Below are positions 32,777 through 44,473 of a DNA stretch of 64,000 bases, piece by piece. A model generated the notes under the pieces. The model saw nothing but the letters and a program-made list of their open reading frames with translations, searched no databases and was not told the DNA's origin. Both the position numbers and the translations under genes were made by a program. The first letter of the stretch is position 1; each line of letters opens with the position of its first letter. The DNA is from Diphasiastrum complanatum (taxonomy: Eukaryota > Streptophyta > Lycopodiopsida > Lycopodiales > Lycopodiaceae): assembly GCA_029204225.1 (NCBI GenBank), contig CM055098.1, positions 47,245,939-47,309,938 of the forward strand. The letters run 5' to 3'.

Positions 32777-33457
32777 TTATGTGCGTGTGCTTATGAGTGT
32801 TTATGTGCATGCAATTTAATTTTGTATCTATTTCATGCTATATACCAATATGTTATCACAAAAACCAAAGTATGTATACCAATTGAACTAAAAAACGTAA
32901 TGCAACAACAAATTTGTATTCATTATTTTAGTACATGGACAACAAATCATCTGTAAAATCACATAATAAAATCTGGGAGTACACCAGACTATCTTTCATT
33001 ATCTCGAAGGCATTAAAATTTACAACACAAACATTCCTATAAACATCTATAACATTATTAACTAACTGATCTACATCTCATACTCAGCCACACAATAGTC
33101 TTGTAGTACACCTCATCACCAAAACAAAATAGCTCCATCAAATCTTGCACACACGTTTTGTGATTAACGACAATCTTCACCATCTGCAAGAACATAAACT
33201 ATCTTAGCCAAACTCTGCAACATTGAACTGAGTCAATAACACTTTTGTTTAACAATTTAGAAAAACTTTAACATTTGCAAGAAGAAAAACAACGTTAGCT
33301 AAACCTTCATAGGATAAAAACTGATACAATCATAACATCAACATTGAACATTGTCAAAAATGATCCATACAGGACCTAACCATTGTATCACTCTACATTC
33401 CAAAACCCTAAACTATAGTGGTACTGTTCTAGTGGCAAAGGCTCCCTCTCAACTTGG
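32775..33457. other. AT-rich stretch, nothing recognised
   Basis: No frame, repeat or signal stands out. Short CATAAC/AAACTCTGCAACATTG phrases recur imperfectly around 33195-33345. Confidence 0.3.
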
Positions 33458-33742
33458 GTGGATGCTTTGAGGTTCTCAACAACTCTAGAAGGTGTGGGTC
33501 TTGTTCTATCCAGTCTCATATTTATCATAGATTTTATTAAACTTTTAGAACATTCCACTCTCTCCAATTCGTTCCTCTCTATGGTTCTAGAAAATGTGCA
33601 TTCTTTCCATCTAAATCTTACGTATCATGACTCTTTTTTGGTGACAAGAAAAACTACAAAAGTTGACGACCCATTCAAAGTTTTTATAAGTCATCTTCTT
33701 AAGACCACCAATGATAACATCTGTTGTTATATCTTTCGTTGA
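33458..33742 (+). CDS. unrecognised 94-codon ORF
   Basis: MDALRFSTTLEGVGLVLSSL onwards; hydrophobic near residues 13-35 and then mixed. No domain, no recognisable promoter and no neighbouring gene. It may be chance. Confidence 0.15.
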   Translation: MDALRFSTTLEGVGLVLSSLIFIIDFIKLLEHSTLSNSFLSMVLENVHSFHLNLTYHDSFLVTRKTTKVDDPFKVFISHLLKTTNDNICCYIFR

Positions 33743-35640
33743 TGTTTATCCATAGTCATATCTTTCTCAGAATTCAACCACATCATAGTAGAATGATATT
33801 TCAAATATAGTCAACCTAAAGTGAGCTTTTAAAATATTACAATATAGGGCTCTTAGATGGTATTATATGCTGACTCTGCAACGGTTGGCATACAAACATT
33901 CCCATGTTACTAAGGCATGATTCTCACCCACATCTTGCAAACAACAAGCGGGTATTTGACTGGGAGAAAGGCATTGAGGGAAAGAGCGCTAGCAAAAATC
34001 ATAAAATCTGGCCATCTACTGCGCTGACTGTGACAACATGATTGAAGGCTTCTGAGACTCGTATGATCATCTCTCACAATCGCAACTTTTAGAAGAAGCC
34101 GTGCCTCTTTGAAAAGCAGAGACTACCCCGGCTTCTGGTCTTACGACTCCCTAATCATCCGTCATCAAACTCATCACTCTACAAAGTAAGCGAGGTCTGA
34201 CATCATCATATTCCAAAGAGGTTCTGAACGCATTTAATGTTGCTCCAGAACAGTGCGGCCACCCCTACTTTCCACAAAGCGCCCTCCTTGGAACATGAGA
34301 ATGAGATTTATCTGAGGTAAATCGGATTAAGGATCCAACTTCTACTTGGAGAACCAATGAAATACCCATAGGAGCAGTGACTTGAGTATCCCTTTCCCGC
34401 TGAGCATATAAACCTGAGGCAGTACTGAGGTATAATTTTTAATCCCTTTTATCTTTCATGTCGTGGGTTGCTTCGCTCTGGTTGAATGTGATGGTGTCTT
34501 CAAGAATAGCTAAGTGAGACTACTTACATGGGTAAATGTTTAATATGATTCTTCATGCAAGAGCATTAGTTATGAGCCTATTACGATTGTATCCCATTTT
34601 CCAAGTGTGAGTTGTGAGTATAAGTATAAGGGCTTTGTAAGTGCATCCATATTGAGTATATGTCAGCATTAAACACTCACTTTTGGTTGCATTTCTTACT
34701 TAAAATATGTGTTTTAACTGAAATGTATGTCATGGCTTTCTTATTAAATGGTGTTTGATAAAATTTAGATGCCGGCCTCTTGGAATATAGAGGGAGGGAT
34801 AATAAGGACCCGATGAGGCAGAATATTCTCTCGGGCCTAGGAATTAATTTTAAATAATTTTTTCTCATCTAGAACACGATCCTTAGTGTGTCGTCGGAAT
34901 ATACGGGCACTATAGGATTCACAGGCCCCTGGAACCCGGGTCCACGCATTAGCACAAGTGTGTTAGCTCAAGAGAAAAATATTTGATGAAAAACGGAACA
35001 CAATAAAAAGAAGAGAGAATGGCCTAAACCGAGATACAACATCATTTCAATCAATAACACAATTCCTTAGTCTGAAATCGCAAAAATGGAAAATGTTGAA
35101 AAAAAGTGATACAATGGCAAAATGCTCCCTGAATTAAAACTTACACGAGAGGTAATTAAATTTGATGGGAGGGATGTTTTTTATGGGCTTACTTGAAAGG
35201 GGCTAACAATATTAATAAAATACTTTAAGAGTTACAAGACATGCCCATCTTCAGACCCATGCATAAAAGGCATGCAGATACAAGTTGTCAGAAAGGCGTG
35301 AATGCATATCATCTTGTCTTACCGTCTCTAATGTGAGTAAATAGTATATGTGTAAGGTGGGTATTTTGAAACCAACATCAACCATAATCGTAAGTTTTTG
35401 TAGGTAAGTCATATAGCTCTTCTGTTTTTTGTTTTTTGTTTTTTACTATTTTCCTTTCTTTTTTCACTATATACATATAAACAATATGTACATCATTCTC
35501 CTTCCCGCCTGTATTTTTTGTTACTCAATCTTTCCTCTCACATTCGTCCCATCCATGCTCCTAAGCAATCATACATATGCCCATTTTAACAATGCAAAAG
35601 ATATGCTCATTGTTCTCTTTAGATTTGATGCATATTGCAA
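33743..35640. other. unassigned, LTR-like signals but no domain
   Basis: 33880-34450 is locally GC-richer, with a TATA-like GCATATAAACC at about 34406, as in an LTR or promoter. 34800-34970 contains GGACCCG and GGAACCCGGGTCC (a 10-bp palindrome, 34934-34945). I find no second LTR copy, primer site or coding domain. 35400-35640 is T-rich. Confidence 0.25.
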
Positions 35641-35649
35641 GGTATGAAT

Positions 35650-36245
35650 GCAACTTGTTCAGGTTTGTAGCGGATAATTTATGCACATTGTGTCTTGTAA
35701 GAGGTAAGGAGACGTTTGAGATAGGTGAGTTAATAGGCTTTCTATCCATCTGACTTCACACATAGACTCAGTCTTCATTTGTACCCATAGTTCAGGAGCG
35801 GTATTACAGAATTGAGGAGGAGATTTGTTGGGTCCAAATTTATGATAGATGTCTTGACTGTATGACAAGTTGGCTAACTCATCGGCTCTCACATTCTCAT
35901 TACGCGGGATATGCATCCATTCCACTACGGTAAACCCTTGCATTAATTCATGTATGGCTAAAGCATAGGCTATCAATCTTCTGTCTTTTAGACGGTACCT
36001 ATTGGTCATCCCATATATTGACAACTGCGAATCTCGACACACCCTAAGATGGCTCCCTTCTAGTATCAACTTTGTTGCCATGTGTAGTCCTAGTATGGCA
36101 CTCTTAAATTCTGCAGCATTGTTCGTAATATTTGTTCCCAGATATCCTTCCATGCTAGTTATTTTTGTACCTTTTGGATTTGTCAAACTCGTCCCTACTG
36201 CACCTTCTTTTGTAAGATGTCTACACGCCACATCTATTAGGTGTG
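35650..36245 (-). pseudogene. RNase H domain fragment of a Tat-type gypsy element
   Basis: Minus strand: LIDVACRHLTKEGAVGTSL (first catalytic Asp at about 36240, just outside the ATG-initiated frame), NITNNAAEFKSAILGLHMA (Glu), RVCRDSQLSIYGM (Asp), VVEWMHIPRNENVRADELANL (last Asp), then a CEVRWIESLLTHL tail. This is the second RNase H type that Tat-lineage elements carry between RT-RNase H and integrase. All four acidic positions are present, though the usual Asp-Gly is Asp-Val. It is open for 190 codons, but RT and integrase are absent next to it. Confidence 0.8.
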
Positions 36246-36249
36246 TATT

Positions 36250-36830
36250 TCAGTGTCAGATGTGATTTCCATTTTCATTCACATTGTTATGTACAAGTAA
36301 GTTCCCTCTTTTTTTTTTCTTTTTTTTTCTTTGGTTTTAGTTGGAGGTCGAGGTTTATGTCATTTCAAGGATTCTCCCCAATTTAATCCCCCAAAGAAAT
36401 TGGTGATTTATGACCGGTATCTTCTGGAGACGTTACGTCGAGGTGGTGAAAAATATAGATAGATTGTTCGATGGGGAGGAATGTCTGTGGCAATATCATC
36501 TAGGACCCACTCATCTATGATATCTATGTTCATGGAAGGAGTGTGAACGACAGGAGGTATCATATTCGTAGTTAACAAGTACGTGGCGGATGGTTTGGTG
36601 TGCCCACAAAAAGACTAAGAATGTTGCGTCTTCATTCCCATTCCATTAGTCGTGAATCTATCCACAATTCTAATTCTTGGGGTTCCCACTCAAAACTTCT
36701 CACATAAGGATTAATTGCTTGTATTAGAGGCTTTGTAAATTCAGGCCCTCTTTCTTGAATCATTCTGATGGACCTTGATTGTTTTTGTGCCATAGTCGCA
36801 TAGTCTTAGATCCTCCTCCTTTACTCTATT
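36250..36830 (-). pseudogene. possible coding traces upstream of RNase H, minus strand
   Basis: Short minus-strand frames read MAQKQSRSIRMIQERGPEF (from ~36795) and NIDIIDEWVLDDIATDIPP (~36535). They could be the connection region between RT and RNase H of the same gypsy element, too degraded to align. A T-rich run at 36308-36335 interrupts them. Confidence 0.25.
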
Positions 36831-37583
36831 ATAACTGGGTACCTGAAACAAAACAAAACCCTATTATACATTGTAATTGTATCATATCATATGAATGAGA
36901 TTTTTTATATTTTCCTTGGGTTTTGTTTGCTTATTGAGTGCTATCATCATGTATAGAATTGAATTGTTTGTTGTGTTCCATTTTTTATCTCCACTCTATC
37001 AAAGTGCCTTCCACGTCCATGTAAAAAAATAAGGATAAAACTGAAACTTTAACATTGCATAACGCATATTGGTGTCCCTTGCACAAACTTTAGCACGTTG
37101 CTCCTTTGACATATATTACCAAAGATTTTTAATGCTTTATGTTTTTAATCATTATAAATAGAATGGTCTTTTGAAAGAATTTAAACTTACAAAGCAAAAC
37201 AAGTCAACTTTGATCAAATCGTCATGATAGGTATCTTATTGCTTCACGTAAAGCAGAAAAAATCATTTGTGAACATTATGGTTGTGAGTCGCTTTTTTGT
37301 GAATGTTATGGTCTAGAGTGGCTTTTCTTTTTTGCTATGAATGAGAACAATTATATGGCAAGATTGTTTGAAAATCACATGTGTTGCTTGAAATGTCCAA
37401 AAAATTCTTTCACACTTGAAATGGCTCCCAAATAGTTTTGCATCCACGAGTGGTCACAAAACATAACACCATAGAGTGTGTTGAGCCCAGGGGCTAATCT
37501 TGCCTTGCTCAAAACATGAGTTTACATTTATGCTCACCCTACCAGGCTTGCCTCGAGCAAAAATGGACTTTGCTCGACACGTT
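36831..37583. other. AT-rich stretch, nothing recognised
   Basis: No ORF of note and no repeats beyond GTGAA(T/C)(A/G)TTATGGT phrases at 37270-37310. Confidence 0.3.
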
Positions 37584-38265
37584 CCATACTACGAAGTATC
37601 CTTTCAAGTTCAAGACATCAAAAAGAAAATAAGTCCGGTGCATGCTCAACATAATCTAAGGCAAGCTTTGAACAAGCCAAAATGAACTTTGCATGACATG
37701 TTTCATAGTAAAAGTATCTTATCGGGCTTGTCTAGATTTAAGGGCAGGTTTGTCATAGGGCAAAATGGGCCTTGCCCATCTGTATATTCTACTCGTTTTT
37801 TGAGCTTCTTAAAAAGCAAACTATTCATGTCTTTTTTTCTAAATGCATGTGCCGCGTTTTCCACCAATCGCGACAGGCTACCACGTTATGACTACCACTT
37901 GTGGTTAATCAGGGTCAAAGCGCTCATTACGTTTCATAAAATACATGTGAAAAAAGTCAAAGGTATCCATTACACAATGGAAGGTGCCGGGCTGAGGACA
38001 TTCTGCCCGCTAAGGATTTCCTGTGGGCCGAGCCTAAAAATTTTGAAAATCCTTAGCGGGCATAAAGTCCTCTGCCGACACCTTCCATAATACAAAGTAT
38101 CCTTTCAAGTTCAGGACATCAAAAAGAGATAATACGACTCTCGGGCTCTCAATATTCCAGGGCAAGTTTCAAACAACCAAAATGTAGTTGGCATTGTGGA
38201 ATCTGGCCTCAGCCCCCAAGGCACGTTCAATAGTACAAAATATCCTTTAGAGTCATAAAAAATAA
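37584..38265. repeat. three diverged direct repeats (~45 bp)
   Basis: AGTATCCTTTCAAGTTCA with ACATCAAAAAGA occurs at about 37595-37630 and 38096-38127. A more diverged copy (AAATATCCTTTAGAGTCA) lies at 38238-38260. The wording around them (GGGCTTG, AAACAAGCCAAAATG) also recurs, so they are parts of a larger diverged duplication. Confidence 0.5.
37978..38087. repeat. foldback hairpin, ~41-bp arms
   Basis: Arms 37978-38019 and 38047-38087 are reverse complements at about 36 of 42 positions, beginning TGGAAGGTG at the outer ends, with a 27-nt loop. This fits a short MITE-like element or a hairpin RNA precursor. No clear target duplication is visible. Confidence 0.75.
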
Positions 38266-38604
38266 ACAAAATCCTGGGACTCAAGCATTCTCAACCGTCA
38301 ACGTATCTTATCTTGAAATAGATGTGGGCTATTATGGACCCGTCCTCCAATGGGCTGTGAGTAAGGCTGATATGGCAAGGTCGGTCACGGTCCCACCAAA
38401 ATTTGTAGTCTCTCAGGACGGACCCAGGGACCGTGGTCCGGGACAATGAAGCCTTCCAGAATAACCAGTGACCATAGTCCACTGGCCAGATTATTGACTA
38501 TGTTTAGGGTGGCCCATGAACTGGTACCGGTAGAGGTAGATAGAGGTTGTGATCGTGGTCCTGTTGCTAAAATATTACCGTTATGGACGCAAAGGGATGG
38601 ATGC

Positions 38605-38820
38605 TGACGGGCGCAGTCAACGTCATCGCTGACGTCACTTATGGTATCCTCTGAAACGGCGGGGATGGCGTATTGGGTCACGGGCGTGGCTTGAAATCTT
38701 TAATCTGGGATTCTGGGTGGCCTCTTAGTAGGCTCTTTTCGAGTACTGACTTCTAAACCTCCAAAGATTTTGTTTCCTGAGGTTGTTGGTTTTTCAAATT
38801 ATTTGCCCTCTATATAAGAG
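38605..38820 (+). promoter_or_regulatory. as-1-like TGACG cluster and TATA box
   Basis: 38621-38637 reads on the minus strand TGACGTCAGCGATGACG: two TGACG cores separated by 7 bp, the spacing of the as-1 element bound by plant TGA-type bZIP factors. The first contains the palindrome TGACGTCA. A third TGACG lies at 38605-38609. A good TATA box (CTATATAAGAG) is at 38810-38820, about 170 bp downstream. No gene is recognisable after it. It could serve a host gene, an LTR or an old viral insert. Confidence 0.45.
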
Positions 38821-39126
38821 AGAAATATTTGCTCTGTAGATTCAAGGGGCTTATTTCTCTGGCTCTAGCTGAAGATAAAGTTGTAGGTTTGTTAGCCTTG
38901 CCCTGCAATACTGTGTGTTGAGTTATGGAGTTTGAAAAATAGTCAACGTTAAAGGATACTCCATGGTGGCAACCTAAACTTTTAAGGCCTAAACTTTCGT
39001 TGAGGGCTAAATTAACATGCATCTGTTCCCATTAAAAAAAATTTAAATGCAAACAATGCATGATCCAGAAGGCCCAAAAAGAAAGCAAAGACATGCGAAT
39101 GTGGTGCTTTACTTTGCATGAATGGA

Positions 39127-39233
39127 CTAGGTAATCGTGATGTGGAGGTGGGCTACCGGTTGTAGCACTCCGAGCCACTGGAGCGGCAAGGAGTGCTACA
39201 ACACGTAGCCCACTGTTGGATCACGAATACTAG
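39127..39233. repeat. foldback hairpin, ~37-44-bp arms
   Basis: Arms 39135-39171 and 39190-39226 match as reverse complements except for a 6-bp bulge and a 2-bp mismatch (shared TCGTGAT, GTGGGCTAC, GTTGTAGCACTCC). Pairing extends to outer CTAG at 39127 and 39233. The loop is 18 nt. The arms are GC-richer than the surroundings. Confidence 0.8.
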
Positions 39234-39428
39234 ACATAACAGTTGTGAATCTATGGTGCAGATTAAAGTCGTTCAAAATCTATGCTATGACTTAGAATCT
39301 ACCTCTTCCTAGCCAATCGGATGATGCCATTTGTCCGCTATCACTCCTCACAACTGCTATGGTGCTTATGAATAGATTCTCGAAAGCAAATGCTAAGAGA
39401 AAAGATATATTTTTTGTGAGTTTATTTT

Positions 39429-39720
39429 GTGATGGACACGTTTCTTCGAATGGCTAGCGTGTTGGGCTTTGTTGCCTCCCAAAATAGTCTATTCAATCTG
39501 TGCAATCAAATGCAAGGTGTGCTATGTGATCTTGATTTTGAGTATGAGAGATGCAGAGTGGATGCTATCAAGAATATATGTTCCAAATTGGAGGGAATCA
39601 TGTTGTCAAATCACAAATTAGGATAAACAGACTTAGATTGTGTGATTTGCAATCGCCTGAAAAAAGTTGGGAGAAGTTGCTAGCGAAATGTGTGACAAGA
39701 CCAAAATTCTAAATCGGAAG
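39429..39720 (+). CDS. unrecognised ORF with downstream open segment
   Basis: ATG 39429 opens 65 codons (DTFLRMASVLGFVASQNSLF, CDLDFEYERCRVDAIKNIC). A one-base change at its end would join RINRLRLCDLQSPEKSWEKL up to ~39700. The composition is protein-like, with several Cys and charged residues. I do not recognise it; a decayed host gene exon is possible. Confidence 0.25.
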
Positions 39721-40590
39721 TTGATCAGTTGCATGAAATCGACAAGCTTTTCAATAATATGTCATAGAATCGTCTACTCCTACAGAGGGGTACTCTCTGT
39801 TATATTGAAAAAAGAACATAGTCTACATGCATAGAAAAAAAAACAAAGAAATTTATTTGTCTATTGCATGCTTAATTGTAAACATCTAGATTATAATAAT
39901 CACATATGTGAGTAGAAGACTTGAAAGTTCATACATGTTTGATTCCACAATGTTGTAGTTTCTTCTTCTTCTCGCATGTTTGAATGAAGAAATATGGCAA
40001 GTGCATTGTATTTTGGTAATTCCTTTGACAATACATCTTTATTGTTTCTAATAGTGTCTTCTTTTGTAGAATGTATACAAAATGTCTTCCATATAGCGAA
40101 TGAAAAATTGATTGGCTTTTCAAAGATGTGTCCTGAAGACTACGTGATTGATGGTTGGCGATGGTTATCTAAAATCGTGAATACTGAAAAGCAAATATCA
40201 TTAATATGGATCATGATTATTGTGAATATTGTGAATACTGATCATGACTATTGTGAATATTGATCAAGAATACTCGCAAATATTGAAATATTCTTAATAT
40301 TGATCGTGATTATTGTGAGTTCTAATCGTGAATCCTTGCCAACTTTAAAATTCCAAAATGGCAGATATTATCTCACTTTAAATCCCAATATGCAATTGTA
40401 GTTCTACGATTATTAGAACTTTAACTACTTTTATGGAAGTGATTATGATAGTGTGAGCTCTTGCAACTTTTTCACCATTATGGCAAGAAAATCGTTGTGT
40501 ATCAAATGGGTAATATTTCATTGAAAAAAATGACACTTTTTGGCACGTTTTGAAAAAAAAAGTCCTACAGTAACCACCACCTCCTCCTAG
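39721..40590. other. AT-rich stretch with ATTGTGAATATTGATC repeats
   Basis: At 40208-40330 units of 22-40 bp starting GATCATGA or GATCGTGA and containing TATTGTGAATATT recur four times. Otherwise there is only a small ORF (39994-40263) that runs into this repeat. Nothing else recognised. Confidence 0.4.
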
Positions 40591-40813
40591 GCCAAGGGGC
40601 AGACCAAGAGACCATGGCTGAAAGATATTTAAAAGCTACAAAAGACCAATAATCTTCTTACTAGAGATCCATCAGACAAGTAACAAGAAGTCTATCTGAA
40701 GATGTGAGATGGACAATAACGATAATTCAAGCTCTGCACACTGCATATGAGAATTTTCAAGTGAATTTTTTTTCAAATAGTGTTGTTCCAGTGAGGATTT
40801 GAGATGACTAGTC

Positions 40814-41726
40814 ATGATCAATAGTGAGGATTTCAACGTTGTGTTCAGGCTACGGGACACGTATGACAAATTTGCTGAGTACTTCAGACCAGTTCTGTCC
40901 TCTCCTCCTAAACAAGATGTAGAGAAAAAATTAAAAACAATCTCAACCATCTCGGCTTGTTTTTCGGGTACAGAGCGGGAGTGTTTCGAAGAAGAGGAGG
41001 TCTCTTGACCCTCCTAATAAAGCGAGAGATTTTTCAAAGCCTTCTCCTCTGTGACATTTTAACTGCTAGACAATCTCCTCCTAAGTCTCCTTCTTCTTTT
41101 TCTAAATCTGAATCTCCATCTTCTCCTCCTAAAAATTCCTCTAATAAATCTCAATCTCCTTCTCCTCCTAAAAATTCCTCACCTAATAAATCTCCTCCTC
41201 CATCTAAATCTCAGTCTCCTCCAACCCTCACACATATTATTATATTTTTTATGGGTCATGCAAACTACTACCGAATCTTTATCCTATTATTCACAGACCT
41301 GGCACAGTCAAGAAAAAATTTAGATGATTTTGTAAATCTAAAGGTCGAATCGATTTTAAATGACAATTTTTTCAAAGATTTATCTATATTACTTCCTTCA
41401 CCCCATGCACTTGTTTTTGTAACACATATCTAGGTCCTTTATATAGTTTTAATATGCCTAAGACAAATATTGGTCTTCCCCTTTCTAAATTAGATATAGA
41501 TGAACTAGAAAGTAGGGATAAAATACTAGGGGACAATGTAGGAGGGGGGGCAATTCAGTACTGGATGGAATTTTTCAAGACTCCATTGTTTACAGATGTC
41601 ACATTGTTTCTGCTTCAATTCATGGCTGCTTTTAATTTTTCTAATTTCAAAAGTCTGCATGATTATATGCTCCAATACGTCAGACTGGGGACTTCATTCC
41701 TCGTGTTCCCATACATAACAAAGTAA
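40814..41726 (+). pseudogene. unrecognised ORF cluster with Ser/Pro/Lys-rich segment
   Basis: Three open segments follow closely. 40814-41008 reads EDFNVVFRLRDTYDKFAEYF with an acidic end. 40957-41433 has about 50 residues of SPPK/NSSNKSQSP-type repeats and then LAQSRKNLDDFVNLKVESIL. 41454-41726 reads MPKTNIGLPLSKLDIDELES and QYWMEFFKTPLF, ending FPYITK. The last ends at AAAGTAAGTG (~41719), a good 5' splice site. The Ser/Pro-rich part resembles disordered or wall-associated linkers. No family is recognised and I cannot show splicing. Confidence 0.35.
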
Positions 41727-42006
41727 GTGTATTTTTTTTAAATTTTATTAAGTTGATTTTTTTTTATGAATTTTGACTTCACATTCATTCTCATAAACTT
41801 ATTGTTTTTTTGTTGTTGTGATGTGCTATCCTTATATGTCAATGATGAGGGTGTGTGTAATCCAGTTTGTATAAAGATGAACTCTATTACACACACCCAA
41901 AAAATTGCGAGGAGCCATATCAAGAAAATACTGAAACTCTTTCTACTACAAGGTGCAACAACATATACGAAGCTAAAAATGGTTTATGCAGAGGTAAAAA
42001 ATTTTC

Positions 42007-42168
42007 AATATCGGTTCGACGCGCTCTTTTAGTTTTTGTTGAGTTTCTTTTCATATCGTGCGCACTTATCCGATATTAAAACAATATTTTCTAAATATCG
42101 GTTCGTCGACGTGCACTTGTTTCCTTTGTAGATTTTATTATCACCTTGTGCGCGTTGATCTGATATTA
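42007..42168. repeat. tandem duplication, ~87-bp offset
   Basis: 42007-42078 and 42094-42168 share AATATCGGTTCG, CGTGCGC/TTGTGCGCG and CTGATATTA ends, with diverged middles. They are unusually rich in CG for this region. Confidence 0.6.
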
Positions 42169-42333
42169 TATAAAGTTAAAATTTTGTTACCAACTTTCGT
42201 TTATATTTGAATACTATAGTCCTCTCAGTAGGTTGATTCTGTCAGCTGTGGTTTTTATATGGTATGCGATGCCAATTTCTTTTTCAATTGGCTTGCACTA
42301 CAAGATAAACTTCCTAATCTGCAAAAGGTAATC

Positions 42334-42489
42334 TATTCTTGATAATTCCTAATAACTAATTTTTACTAAATAACATTTATTGTGTTTTTGTTTTTTTCAT
42401 AATCACATTCTTGATAATCACATTCATAATCACATTCCTAATAACTAATCTTTGATTAATAACATTTAATTGTGTTTTTGTTTTTTTCA
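42334..42489. repeat. tandem duplication ending in a splice-acceptor-like tract
   Basis: Two copies (about 42336-42400 and 42430-42489) share CCTAATAACTAAT, AATAACATTTA and GTGTTTTTGTTTTTTTCA. The second ends TTTTTTTCAG, a strong 3' splice signal, directly before coding-like sequence. The middle contains ATAATCACATTC repeated three times. Confidence 0.6.
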
Positions 42490-43030
42490 GTTTAAATGTC
42501 CAAAGGTCTCCCCAATGGAGATAATGCACTTCAGGCAGAAGTCTATAAAACTTGTGATCGAAAATTGCCTTATATTTCATCACCTTTATTGATGACTACT
42601 TCCAATTTACCAAAACTATATTCATCAAGAATAAGTATGAGGCATTCAACTATTTCAAAGAATTTAAACAATTTGTTGACACAAAAATTGGTCAGAAGAT
42701 CAAGACCCTATAGTCTGATTCAGGGAGAGAGTACATGTCAGATGAAATGGCGGACTACTTATGTTCATGCGGCGTGCACCATCAGTTCACAACAAACAAC
42801 ACTCCACATCAGAACGGAGTAGCTGAAAGTAAGAATCGAACACAGTTGGAAGCTGCATGATCCATGATGTCCAATGCTCAATTACCCAATAAATTTTGGG
42901 CTGAAGCAATTTCTATGGCATGTTATCTGCAAAATTATTTCAGCACAAAGGCAGTCGACTTCATAACTCCATTTGAAGCCTACTATGGCTACAAACCAAG
43001 TATCAAACACCTATGCACAAATACTATCTA
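42490..43030 (+). pseudogene. copia integrase core fragment
   Basis: YFITFIDDYFQFTKTIFI, SDSGREYMSDEMADYL (DNGGEY changed to DSGREY, stop just before), NTPHQNGVAESKNRTQLEA and LPNKFWAEAISMACYLQN...TPFEAYYGYKP. The catalytic Asp-Asp-Glu positions are still readable. The family differs from A, B and D. The first 60 bp (42490-42550) are unassigned. It is truncated before RT. Confidence 0.85.
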
Positions 43031-43109
43031 ATCTGAGGAAGAAACTAGACCCAGTTAGCTATAAGTATATTTTATTGGCTATATCACATTTATGATGATG
43101 AAACAAGTC

Positions 43110-43520
43110 AACAGCCTAGATGTGGGTATCGTCCTGTTATAAATAGCCTACAAGCATGTGAGGAGATACATTCTCTCTCTCTCTCTATTCTCACTCATGC
43201 TTATACATGAGATCTCTTTGAGGTTCTAAACTCATTGGTGCACTATAGTGTTGATATCTTGAATTTTTCTGTGTAGAATGCAATTGTTTGAGGTTTGTTG
43301 GATTCACACGTGTGAAATACAGTAGCTTACTAGTTTTGCATGGAAAACAACAGTACTTTATCATTCATATCTGATTTTTTCAAGATCTATTAGAGTTTAT
43401 GGCTTTTATGCATTGTTAGGCTAGATTTCTACATTGTCAATGGTGCTAGAGATGTGTTATCTTAAGTAATCAAAGATCTTAGAGTTTGATTGGATATTAA
43501 TGATCAGATTATTCTTCACA
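43110..43520 (+). repeat. family-B LTR, left-truncated
   Basis: It matches 27530-28010 from the TATA region (GTTATAAATAGCC, ~43139) to the end TTCTTCACA, with a short CT tract (~20 bp). The U3 part is missing. A primer site follows at once. Confidence 0.8.
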
Positions 43521-43535
43521 TGGTATCAGAGCTTT
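43521..43535 (+). promoter_or_regulatory. primer-binding site of family-B element
   Basis: TGGTATCAGAGCTTT, the unaltered plant copia site complementary to initiator tRNA-Met, abutting the LTR end. Confidence 0.92.
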
Positions 43536-43742
43536 GGTGCATGTTACTTGAAGGATAAGCCATATTTATGAAGGATTTGGAGGAGTTACCAATTCTAGAG
43601 CATGCTAGATTGATTTCTACTCAAAATTCAAGCTATGCAATAGGTGGTCGGGTGCTATGTTGGATGGGAAAACCCGTTTTGAGGACCAAGGTATGGAACA
43701 GATCTAGGTACGAAATAGTTCCATACAGAATGGAACGGTTCC
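43536..43742 (+). pseudogene. family-B leader joined to an integrase scrap
   Basis: The leader (to ~43632) matches 28030-28120. At 43634 it switches to CNRWSGAMLDGKTRFE, the integrase segment seen at 30510-30550. gag, protease and most of integrase have been deleted. After ~43685 the sequence is unassigned up to the minus-strand LTR at 43743. Confidence 0.75.

Positions 43743-44473
<731 letters not shown>

Noticed and set aside
34906-34960. tRNA- or SINE-like sequence near GGAACCCGGGTCC
   Set aside because: No A-box/B-box pair and no cloverleaf could be drawn; only a short palindrome.
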